Assembly (NCBI GenBank): GCA_014281115.1
Contig: JACONQ010000017.1
Coordinates: 1,054,001 to 1,118,000, forward strand
Length of the DNA: 64,000 bases
Origin: Laburnicola sp. R22_1
Lineage: Eukaryota > Ascomycota > Dothideomycetes > Pleosporales > Didymosphaeriaceae
Direction: 5' to 3'
Position numbers and translations under genes: made by a program
Shown here: positions 37,401 through 47,449 of the stretch, in pieces
How the letters are laid out: each line of letters begins with the position of its first letter
Numbering within the stretch: the first letter of the stretch is position 1
Notes under the pieces: model-generated
The model's input: only the letters and a program-made list of their open reading frames with translations
Database searches by the model: none
What the model was told of the DNA's origin: nothing

Positions 37401-37670
37401 CAGGACATTGTCGGCGGCCTCGACGGGCCCGCCGTTGACAGGCGTGCCGGGGAAGGTGGGCGGGTTGTTGAAGAGCGTCGAGGCCGTGGTGGCCTGGGTG
37501 CTCTGGGTGTCGCGCACGCTGCTGTGCGAGAAGCTGGAGTACTGGCTCTGGTAGCTTTGGTGGGACATGGGGGTCGGCCCGCTGCTCGAGGCGGTGTGGG
37601 CGTGCGAAAGTTGCGAGGGCGTCTGGGAGCTGTGGGCGCGGGCGAGTCCAGAAGGTAAAGCCACCTCCAT
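34418..37670 (-). CDS. Cdc24-like Rho guanine nucleotide exchange factor with a damaged DH domain
   Basis: Domain order matches Cdc24: an N-terminal Ser/Thr-rich region, a calponin-like CDC24 domain (PVTLLWRTFRRGFPLMDIYNALG), DH (EHIIAELVSSERTYVQHLE... FLVKPFQRLTK), PH-like (EDWKGHRIEGFGDLLLYGQY... SYTCQIFWKGDP) and a C-terminal PB1 (VKLKYLDDDIKVTISTDDDL). Exons are 37670-37026, 36976-36374, 36314-36180, 36094-35923 and 35874-34418, 1003 residues. The junction 36315-36373 is uncertain: without it the frame stops at 36356. After QRLTK the sequence reads LEGPLKRRS where the family has KYPLLLK; part of the DH core is missing and remnants of it appear in other frames. Cdc24 activates Cdc42 to set polarity and is essential where studied. 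Either the allele is damaged, the assembly is wrong here, or I misread the splicing. Confidence 0.78.
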
Positions 37671-38547
37671 GCTACGCGCTCATCACCAGCGGGAGCGGTT
37701 GCGACGGAGGGCAGAGGGCGGCGAGGTGGCGCCAGAGCGCTCGGTGGGCGGTGGACGGCTACAGGCTACGCAGGGTCCGACGGGGGCGTGCTGGCACGGG
37801 CGGCGACCAGGAGCGATGCTCGCCGCAGCGTCAGGCAGCGGGCGGCAGGCGGCGGCGAGGATGCGCGCGAGGGCGAGGACGAGGGCGAGGACTCGAGCGG
37901 CGGGCGTGAGGTGGTTGTTCGGCAGCAGGGAGCACGCAGCGCTGGGTGTGGGTGAGGGAGGCTGCAGGCGGGCGGATGCACGATAGGGGTGCGCTGGTTT
38001 CACTTGCGCGACTCATGCGGGCCTTTGCGGCGGGCTGACACGTGACGGACAATGTGCCCAGGTGCAGATCTGCCCTCAACCTGTGTTGAACGCTGAGGGT
38101 TTTTAGCCGCATCGGCACGCCAACCATTATGGACCACGGCCAACCCACGGCCAACGGCTCTGAAGCCGCTGTTCGAGCTCTTTAGCCTTTGCGTACGGGG
38201 CCCTCTGCATGAAGGATGATGCCTCCGCACTCCGAGTCTCTCGCTGGTCTCACTGTGCGAGACAGTTTGCGCGCCGCACTGACTTCACTCCGCATAAACG
38301 TGCCTCGACACCGCCCGACAAGCCATCCCGGACCCAGTGCTGCCAGCCTGCCGCTCTGCAGTCTGCACTTGTTGCTGGCCAGGCTGGCGGCCCCATGACG
38401 ACGCTGTGCGCTGGGCAGCGTTTACCTACCTTTGCCGCCCTTTGGTCTGCCTCCTCGTGCTCGCAGTGGACGTTGCTCACCGTCCAGGCATCCATCTTCA
38501 CGGCGTTGCATCTCCACAGTGATGGGGGAAACTGAGCGACGCTCACC
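37671..38547. other. GC-rich promoter region and border of the gene island
   Basis: 37680-37985 is very GC-rich, with repeated GCGAGGGCGAGGAC-type runs, upstream of the Cdc24-like start. Normal composition continues to about 38545, where the sequence switches within a few bases to AT-rich DNA. No gene is supported. Confidence 0.5.
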
Positions 38548-39004
38548 TTACTCATAAGTAAAATAATAGAATTTAATAAAAATTATATTTTTATAATCTA
38601 GAGAAAAAACTTAAAAATTATATATATTAGAACTTTAGTAATAACTATTATAGTTAGCTTATAATTTAGCTTTAAAGCTAGTAAGTTTAAAAGATAAATA
38701 ATATATAATATAATATATAATAATATAAAATATAACAACCTTAATAGTATATTATATACTATATAGTACTAGTATTAATAAAAATTATTTTTAAAACTAA
38801 TACTAAGTTCTATATATTTAAAAATTAAATTTAAAAATTAAGTTATATATAATATTAAGTAAAAAAATTATAGTTTTATAGTTCTATAGGTATATAACTA
38901 TATAGGTATATAGTTATATAAGTATATAGGTATAAAAATATATAGATATATAGGTACAGAGGTATATAGGTATATAGATATAGAGGTATATAGATATTAT
39001 AATA
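38548..39004. repeat. AT-rich RIP-like DNA with an imperfect TATAGG-type microsatellite
   Basis: From 38548 the sequence is almost entirely A and T with many TA dinucleotides. Positions 38887-38998 are an imperfect array of TATATAGG/TATATAGA units. No coding remnant can be read. Confidence 0.7.
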
Positions 39005-39180
39005 GTTCGTACCTACCTTTTTATTAGTTATTTACTATTACCTTTTCTTTTACACTCTAATAGTGCCTTTTATCTTATAGAAGACGCCTTTTTTAGTTAG
39101 TGTTAGTGTGTAGTAAATATAGGCCTATACCTATCACTATTTACTATATAAGTAAAAGTCCTCTAGATTCTTTCTTTATT
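39005..39180 (-). repeat. Dispersed repeat, inverted relative to 59585-59745
   Basis: The reverse complement of this stretch matches the 3' part of the putative solo LTR at 59470-59742; both contain the order ACTAACACTAACTA / AAAAGGCGCC / AAAAGGC / ACTATTAT with RIP-type differences. Confidence 0.6.
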
Positions 39181-39377
39181 CCTTATTTTAGTATAGTTTT
39201 AATTTAGTTACCTCTTTTAACTATACTAGCTATTTCTAAAAGGTTTGTCTTATAAGGCTATATATTATCCTTATATTATACTAAGATTAATATTTTCTTT
39301 AGCTATAGATAGTAATATAATATCTACTTCTTTTTTAAAATGCTACCTATAGGTAGTTAAATTAGTAGACGTTTTAC

Positions 39378-40026
39378 TTTATTAGTTACTAGAAAGAATC
39401 TTTAGCGCTAGGGAGTTTATATTTTACTATCCTAAAGTCTATTAAAAAAGGCTACTTCTAAGTCTCTTCTTTACTTAACATGTGTTATTAAATTAACTAC
39501 CTAGGGGTAGAACGACAAAGGCTTTCATCTCAAATAACATAACAAAAAAAGCAGAGCCTCCTACTTAGTAATTAAAAAGAGCGTAAAAAAGATGTGATTA
39601 TAAAAAAAGCGTACTTATTATATAAGGGTAGGAACTTTATTAGTTACTAAGAAGAATTTCTAGCGCTAGGAATTTTATATTTTACTACCCTAAGGTTTAT
39701 TAAAAAAGGCCACTTTTAAGTTCTTTTTGTACTTATTATATAAGAGTAGGAACTTTATTAGTTACTAGGAAAGATTCTTAGCGCTAGGAAGTTTGTGTTT
39801 TACTACTCTAAGATCTATTAAAAGAGGCTACTTCTAAGTCTCTTTTCTACTTAATATATATGACGTTATTTTATCTACCTAGGGGTAGGACGACAAAGGC
39901 TTTTATCTCAAATAACATGACAAAAAAAGCAGAGCCCCCTGCTTAGTAATTAAAAAAGGCTACTTAATATATAAGGGTAGAAACTTTATTAGTTACTAGT
40001 TATACTAGATAGTTATTACACCACGC
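39378..40026 (+). repeat. Composite array of two short repeat units, A (about 105 bp) and B (about 115 bp)
   Basis: Unit A (AACTTTATTAGTTACTAG... GCTACTTCTAAGTC) occurs at about 39378-39480, 39632-39735, 39751-39850 and partly 39970-40000. Unit B (CTACCTAGGGGTAG... GCAGAGCC... TTAGTAATTAAAAA) occurs at about 39481-39590 and 39861-39958. The order is A-B-A-A-B-A. Further B copies lie at 45617 and 55474. The remainder of the last A unit seems to resume just after the Tc1 element, at 42131. Confidence 0.75.
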
Positions 40027-40028
40027 TA

Positions 40029-40133
40029 CAGTAGGGTAATACAAAAAAAGCGTCTAGTAAAAAGATACCTTTTCAAAAGTTATATAACTAAGTAAGTTTT
40101 AATACTATGTAAATAAAAAGTATACGGTTTTAA
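40029..40133 (+). repeat. Left terminal inverted repeat of Tc1 copy B
   Basis: Matches the reverse complement of 42024-42128 with only scattered, mostly C/T or G/A, differences. Confidence 0.88.
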
Positions 40134-42023
40134 AGAGGAAATATAGAAAATTAAGATTAGGTACTAGTTACGTGCTTACTAAGCAGGGTCCTTAAGGTAT
40201 CTATCTCTAAACGTAGTGTTTCTAAAAAGTCAATTTTTAAGGCGTTATGACTTTTTTATTTAGTATGCTACTAGGCTAATGTTTTTACTAGCTATTCTAG
40301 GCCTAGTGTAGATTACGTAAGCAAAATTTCGGAGTACTTATATAACTTAATTAAGAAATTATTTAAGGTTAAAAAATCACGTGATTTTAAAAGTTAATTA
40401 AATCACGTGATTTATTACTAAGATTATAGTATAATATAATATCTTTTCTCTAGTAAATTTTCTCTTTTGTATTTCCTCGAATGGAGCCAAAATTGTCAAA
40501 ACTCGAAAGTTAAGTTTCTTTACTTAAAAAAGCAAATACTTCTAATTCTACTATTGCTACTACCCTTAATAAGCCTCTACAATCTATTAAGACTGCTATT
40601 AGACGTATTAATAAGAAAAATAAGGGAGATAACTTATTAAAAGGAGTAAAACAGGGGAGAGTAACTAAGGTTACTTCTAGGGAGAAAAGAGTTATTAATA
40701 GGGATTTAACTAAAAGCCCTAAGAAGACAAATAAGAGGCTATTAGAAGAAAATATTTTGGCTTTACTAAGAGGTCGTTACAGAGAGTTTTAAAAGGAGAA
40801 GACTATTCTTTTAACATCTCTAAGAAAAAGGCCTATTTAACTAAAGAAAGAGCTAAAAAAAGAGAATTCTAGGCTAAAGAGATAGTTAAGGAGCTAGAAA
40901 ATATTAACTTTGCTAAAGTTATATTTTCTGACGAGTCTACTATCCAAAGGGGGCATAGTAATAGGCAAGAATATATAAGAAAAAGGGGAAAATCGAAAAT
41001 TAGGCCTGAACAGCACAAAAACCAAACAACTAGTCAGTTATTAATTTCTTTTAAATTCTAGAATTATAGAGCCCGTTTTTCTCTATAATTAGGCTATTTT
41101 ACTTTTTTTATATCTTTTTTTTGAGCTAGTACTAATTCACTAAAAGCGCGAGATATTTCTACCTCAGTCTGGGGCTGTATTTGGATAGGAGAACGTTCTA
41201 AACTAGTGTTTTTAAGGGACCCTCTTAAAACTAGGACCTTTAATAACACTAGATATATACAGGAGTGTTTAAATCCTGTCTTAAAACCTCTTTTAAAAAG
41301 AGGTAAGTAAAGTACTCCTTTTTCTTCTTTTTTTTTCTTTTAATATATATTATATTTTTTATAATCTTATTCTTTATACTAATTATAACTAGGCTGGAAA
41401 TTTCAACAGGATAATTCGAAGATCCACGGAACTCCACAGGTGAAAAGGTGGTTTTCTAGGAATAAAGTCTTTGTTTTTGGGCATCCACCCTATTCACCAG
41501 ACTTAAATCCTATAGAAAACGTTTGGAGTCTATTAAAAGATAGGCTAGGAACAAGAAATAGGGCTTCTTTAGGCTTTGGCACTAGTAAATCTAGTGTAGA
41601 AGCCTTTAAAAGAGCTATACAAGAGGAGTGGGATTTAATTTCACAGGAGGCTATAGATCATTGTATACTATCTTTGCCTAAGCGTTATAATGACGTTATA
41701 GAGGCTAAAGGATTGTATACTAAGTACTAGTTATATATTATTTACTAGTTCTATCTAATTGTTTAATTTTAATTAACGTTTATCTTTTTCCTTATAATTA
41801 TTATTTTTATGAATAAACCTATAATAAAAATTTAGTTACATAGTTCTTATAGACTAAACTATAATATATATAAGTTATAGAATTTTATCTACGTAGAAAA
41901 AAAAGTTTTATAGGGTCAAAGTTTTAAGAAAAAAATTTCCTTAACTTTACTAAGATACCTCTAGTTAGCACTGATTACTAAGCTCTTACTAACCTTCTAT
42001 ACTAAATCCCCTAAACCTTCCCC

Positions 42024-42128
42024 TTAAAACGGTATACTTTTTATTTACATAGTATTAAAACTCACCTAGTTATATAACTTTTAAAAAGATATCTTTTTAC
42101 TAGGCGCTTTTTTTGTGTCACCCTACTG
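42024..42128 (-). repeat. Right terminal inverted repeat of Tc1 copy B
   Basis: Ends in CCCTACTG next to the TA target duplication. The same terminus is found at 2005-2012 in copy A. Confidence 0.88.
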
Positions 42129-42130
42129 TA

Positions 42131-44205
42131 TAGTCTATTAAGAAAGGCTACTCTTAAAATTCTAATATTCTAAAAATAATTAATCATTAATAATTAATAA
42201 ATAGCAACTATTACGCTATATTCTATAGAGCTAACTTACCTAATAACTATCTTCTAGTGCTATTATAGTAATAGTATAAGGTATAAAGCTAGAAGAATTA
42301 GAGTTAGGCTATAGTAGTAATATAGAAGTTAAAGTTTTATATATTTTATTTTATACTTTATCTTTTACCTAAATTTTTTTTAGCTTAGACTATGCGCTAG
42401 CTCGTATACTATATAAGACCTACTACTCTAGGTCTATTTACTATACTCTCTTTATAATTCTACTTTACTTAACTTTACTATTGCCTATACTATAGTAAGC
42501 TGCTACTCTTTTATCTAGAAAACCTCTCTAGTCTCTAGAGTGTTCCCTAAGTCTTCTTAATACAACTCTATAATAGATAATATAGTAGGGAATATTTATA
42601 TACACTCTACTAATAATAGTTTATATTGTATTTATTATAAAATTTCTTTACTTAATTCTACTAGTAATCTATTACTTATTAAATATAAAAAGTAGCCTAT
42701 AGCTGCTTCTAAAATAAGTAGTTGCTTTGCTCCCAGCCTTATAAAAAAGAGTATTATTAAACTACTAAGAAAGGTCTACTCTAATAGAATTTCTTATAAG
42801 GCTTTTAAGTATAATTAAAATATTACTACACTTAAAGCAGATTAGCTAAATAATAAATTTTTACTAGTAGACTTTAAGTAGCTTATATATTAAGGTAAAG
42901 CTAAATTAGCAGCTACGAAGAAGTTTAGCACATTTTTAGTATAATTTAAACTAGACTTATTACTCTAGCATAGCCTAGAAATAAAATAATTACTTGCTAC
43001 CTATTAGCTTTAGGCTTAATATTGCTTTTCTTAAGGCCTGTTTTTAAAAATAGTACTAGATTTAGTAGCTAGGGCTATTATAAAGTCTAAAAACAACCCA
43101 ATATAGGAGAGTATTATTTAGGCTTTGTGCAAGCGCACTAATATATTTAAATAAGCTTTTACTATACTTAAGGTATAGACACCTTATACTATAATATATA
43201 TAATAGAGGATAAATTCTAATTCTAGTCTAATAGTACTAATTACGCAGCTATTAAAGAAAATTTATTTATTCTTAATAAAACTCTCTCTTTTATTAAAAA
43301 TAATTCTAATTTATTGTACTATATTTAAGTTCCTTTAAAAGTCCCTAGCCTAGGAACGCCTAATTTACTATATAGTTTACGCCGCTTTTATATAGCTAAG
43401 TAAAACTTATTCTATTTAGTTGCGCCCTAATATACGCTCTATCTAGCACCTTAGTAAGCGCCCTAATATTTGCCCTAGCTTATAGTGCCTACTTTACACT
43501 TAAATAAAACTATTTACTACTTTTTAGTTTTTAAATATATATAAACTAAGCTTGCTAATAGTAATTAGATAGATATACCCTAGGGTAGATACACTTCTAC
43601 TACTCTCTTTAGTATATTTAAGCTAAGACACTTTATAAAGCTATCTAATATTAACAAGTATTATAAAAAGGTTAATTTAGCTCTAATATTAAAGATTAGC
43701 TAGAGAATATATATAATACAATTTAGGTTAATATAGACTACTACTAAGGTAATAACTATATAGAAAATTAAGATAACTTTATAGAAGCTATACTTAGCTA
43801 CTTTAAAGGCGCATCTTAAGAGGCTGCGCAAAATTAATATTAAATAAATTAGGCCCTTTAGAAAGATTATAAATTTAACTTATTATTTAAATTTCTAGAA
43901 AAGACTTATTATAATTCTTTTACTTTCTAATAGGTATATAAAAAGTTTTATAAGCTCTTTCTCTCTAATAAAATAAATACCTAAATATTATTATAAACTT
44001 TTAAAAGTCTAGCTAGGAAGGGTAAACTAGATACAAAGACCTAAAAGGATAAATTATAACTTAAGTTAACTAAAAGCTTTAAGTTAATGCTCTAGAGAGA
44101 AATAAAAGATTTTATTATTAACTATCTAGGAATTAAATACTAGATAGCCGCAGCTGACTGCACTTTTTAAGATAATAATATAATAAATTTATTTTAGGCG
44201 CGTAA
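42131..44205. other. AT-rich decayed DNA, probable retroelement remnant
   Basis: Dense in TA dinucleotides and stop codons in every frame. Segments such as 42690-43900 have the codon-like texture of a decayed gag-type gene on the plus strand, but no motif is certain. No intact gene. Confidence 0.4.
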
Positions 44206-44500
44206 AAAAGAGCATCCGGATTGATACGTTGCTTAAAATATATCTAACGTAACTTTAATATTTTTATTATTAGGTTATGCAATGCTTTTATAGGTTGAAA
44301 CTTAATTAGTAGTATTGGTTTAGTTATCTACTACGTCACCAATCACTAGTATTTCAGCTAACTTACGTTACTTTGTCTCGGACTGTCTTTCTACCACCTG
44401 TCTCTAGACTGCTAGAGTACACCTTATTGTAATAAATGTTTTTTATTTTAAAATATTACTGGATTGCTTTTCTATAACAATAGAAAATGCAAAAGCATCC
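44206..44500. other. Less-mutated patch within the AT-rich block
   Basis: This stretch has ordinary complexity (CGTCACCAATCAC, TCTCGGACTGTC) amid RIP-type DNA. AGCATCC flanks it on both sides, near 44210 and 44497, and the interior runs TGATACG... to ...TATAACA, which could be a solo LTR. No second copy was found in the window. Confidence 0.3.
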
Positions 44501-45616
44501 TTTTATATATTAATGTTGTTTATTTTAGATTAAAAATTCAGATCTTTTATAAGATACTATTCTCTAGATTAAAGTTCTTATATATAGTAACTAAAAAATA
44601 AGCACTCTACTCTAGATCTACTATTCTCTTCTTACTCCTTTATAACTATAATAGAATATAGTATATTAAGTATAACACATATTTTTAGTATAGTAAAATA
44701 GGGAATAAACACAAGCTGCTATAACTATTTCTAAAAAATAGCTATATAAGCAAATATATAGGTAGTAAATAATCTTAATTTAAATAAACTTAGTATTACC
44801 TACTACTCTAATTTAGAGGCAGGTAATTTATTAAATAATAAGGCTTTAAATATAAGCTACTAGACTACTCTAATCTAGTAGCTTATATAGAGACTACTAA
44901 ACTAATTAATCTAGATAAGCTATAATTTTAATTACAAAATACAAATGCTAAACTAAAATTACTACCTATAGACAGCAAGATAGTAAGGGTTTCTAAGCTA
45001 TTTAGAGGCCTTTAGCTAGTTATACTAGTGTAAATTATATTTTAAAAATTAGCTTTTAGATTATAAGCCTTAATAAACACTAGTACTAGCGCTTATAATC
45101 TTATTACTTTTAGGTATATAAAGGTAGTATAAAAATAGCTTAAACCTAAACTCCTTTACTTAAAGACTCTAATCCTCTTTAAGAACTTTATAAGAAAATG
45201 AAGTGTAAAAGTAGATACCTATTTTATAGCCTAGCTTAATATTAATAAACATAGCTTTACTATATAGTTTACTTTCTATAAAATAGGGGACTATAGTCTT
45301 ATTATTAGTAGGAAATTTATTAATTAAGCTAATTACCTAGTTAATACTTAGGAGTATTACCTTTATTAGAAAGATAATAAGAATTATAACCTTTATTAGC
45401 AATCTTATCCTACTATAAACTTTCCCCTACCTAACTCTTCTTACTAGAACAACACTACTTAATAAAACAGTCTACTTAAAAAGTAAGATTATATCTACTA
45501 AAAGACTTGCTTATTAAAAGCTAACTAGAGCGTTTCTAAGGAAATCTCTATCTATCTTCCTAACCCCACTTTTTTAGTTATTAGAATATACTTAAAGGCT
45601 TACTAGAAACTAAGCT
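44501..45616. other. AT-rich decayed DNA, no supported gene
   Basis: RIP-like composition throughout; no motif recognised. Confidence 0.4.
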
Positions 45617-45785
45617 ATGTATTATTAAATTAACTACCTAGGAGTAGAACAATAAAGGCTTTCATCTTAAATAACATAATAAAAAAAGCAGAGCCCCCTA
45701 CTTAGTAATTAAAAAGAGCGTAAAAAAGATATAATTATAAAAAAGCGCGTTTAAACTGCTAAGCGAGCTTAGCAGTCTTAGCGCG
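45617..45785 (+). repeat. Repeat unit B, long form
   Basis: About 165 bp shared with 55474-55632, extending unit B by a GC-richer 3' part containing CTGCTAAGCGAGCTTAGCAG. Sequence diverges immediately after the shared CTTAGCG/CTTGGCG end. Confidence 0.75.
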
Positions 45786-47449
45786 GTGCTGCTCCTATAA
45801 GTAAATGTTTTACAAAGAGGCCACTTAGAACTTTAGTAGAAAAGGGGTAAGACTTTAGCGCGGCCACGCTATAGTTATCTATCTCTATCCTCTGCTATTC
45901 TAATTATCGCAAATAATACAAGTTAACATATTAATAAGTATATAGTATTTCTTATAAGTAGTATAAGAGTAATATATACTAGATACACTATCGCTCTATT
46001 ACTATATTAAGGTTATTCTTAATAAATCTCCTCCTATTACTATCTCTTTACGCCCTACTATCTATCTAAGTATTAATATTATTCCTAAAGTACTTAGTAT
46101 TACTAAAAAGTACACGCTAAATATTTGCGTCGCTACTACTAAGGTAATAACACTAGAGTTCTGTTTTATCTATAAGATAATTATCTATATGAGTCTAGTA
46201 TATCTAACTATCTATAAGGCAATCCTTGTGTACTAGCTAGATTAGTAGCTTATCTAGTTTATAAAAACTAAGAAGACTATGTTCCCACCCTAGTAGATAA
46301 AATTGCTCCTTATTAGTAATAGAATCTAAAAAGGAAGGAAAAAGATAAAAAATAAGGTGTTTGTTAACAATCTTTAGTGTAATAAAAGCGTTGCATAAAT
46401 CTGCAAGATTCTTCTAGCTATTATAGCTACGTTAGCTTATCTAAGTAAGTACGCTATATAAGCGGCGTGCAAGCGTAGATAGTTAACAATACTAATAGTA
46501 ATAATTTAGATAGGCTATGTATAGTATAAATAAACCTTATATTAGGACTAGAAGCTTATAGATATTAGGGGGTGTAAGTAAGTTTAAACTATTATTATGT
46601 TGCTAGGTAGTATTTAAGATTAGTCTTTAATTAGAATTAGGTGCCGTACATAGTCTATAATAACCTTCTATATTAATCTACTATAACCTCAAACCAAAAA
46701 AAAAGATTAAAAAAGGTGTTTGGCAAGCCGACCTAAACTAAGCTATAAGAATAACTTTAATAAAGATAGTAGTATAGAGGCTAAAAAGCTACCTTTCTTA
46801 GACAAAGAACTATTAGATAATAAATTACCTATTAGTTACTTTATCTCTACTACCTAAGAAAGCTACTAGTAAAACTAGTCCCTAGGAATTATATAGCAGA
46901 ATCTAAATATTATCTTTAGCCCTAGACTTGTAAACTATAATCTTAGTAGAGAAGCTAATTTACAGATTATATAGCTCTTATAAAAATTAACTATTTAATT
47001 AAAACTACCCTAGCTAGAATAACCTAGGTTAGCTTTCTTCCACTCTACTAAATTACTAATATAGAAAAAGAACTTATAAAAATAAATAATAAATTATGTT
47101 TAGTAGACCTATTAGCTCTATAGAATCTAGCTAATCTCCTAGAACTTATTTAGGCGCTAACACAGGAATAATTATCTATTACTAGCTTTAATATTAATAT
47201 AGTAAGCGCTATAGTCTTTGCTTTAAATAGTAGCTATAAGTCTAATATAATTATTAGTTATACTAGCCCTTATAAGCTAGCTAAACTTATTAAAGACTAC
47301 AAAAATAAGATGCACAGCCTAGAAAACAAGTTCTAAGCTAATCTACTTACTAAAATAAAATAAGCGCTCCTCTAGCTAGGATATGCTAGAGCGAAGCCTA
47401 CCTATTTTTTAAAATTAGATTCTAACGCCCTTCTGCCTTACTAAAAAAA
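45786..47449. other. AT-rich decayed DNA, probable 5' part of a retroelement
   Basis: No readable domain. It precedes the reverse transcriptase remnant in the same orientation and may hold gag and protease relics. Confidence 0.35.

Larger units (their letters stand above)
40027..42130 (+). mobile_element. Tc1/mariner transposon copy B, complete but RIP-decayed
   Basis: The element spans 40029-42128 (2100 bp), flanked by TA at 40027-40028 and 42129-42130. Terminal inverted repeats of about 105 bp (40029-40133, 42024-42128) start CAGTAGGGT. The transposase reads on the plus strand from an ATG at 40482, with helix-turn-helix part, FSDEST near 40930, QDNSKIH near 41415 and HPPYSPDLNPIENVW near 41485. 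The second Asp and the Glu are separated by 34 residues, giving a DD34E triad. The frame is broken by stops, including TAA at about 40510 where copy A has CAA. A 96-codon uninterrupted frame at 41440-41730 keeps the C-terminus. It is not expected to make active transposase. Confidence 0.92.
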
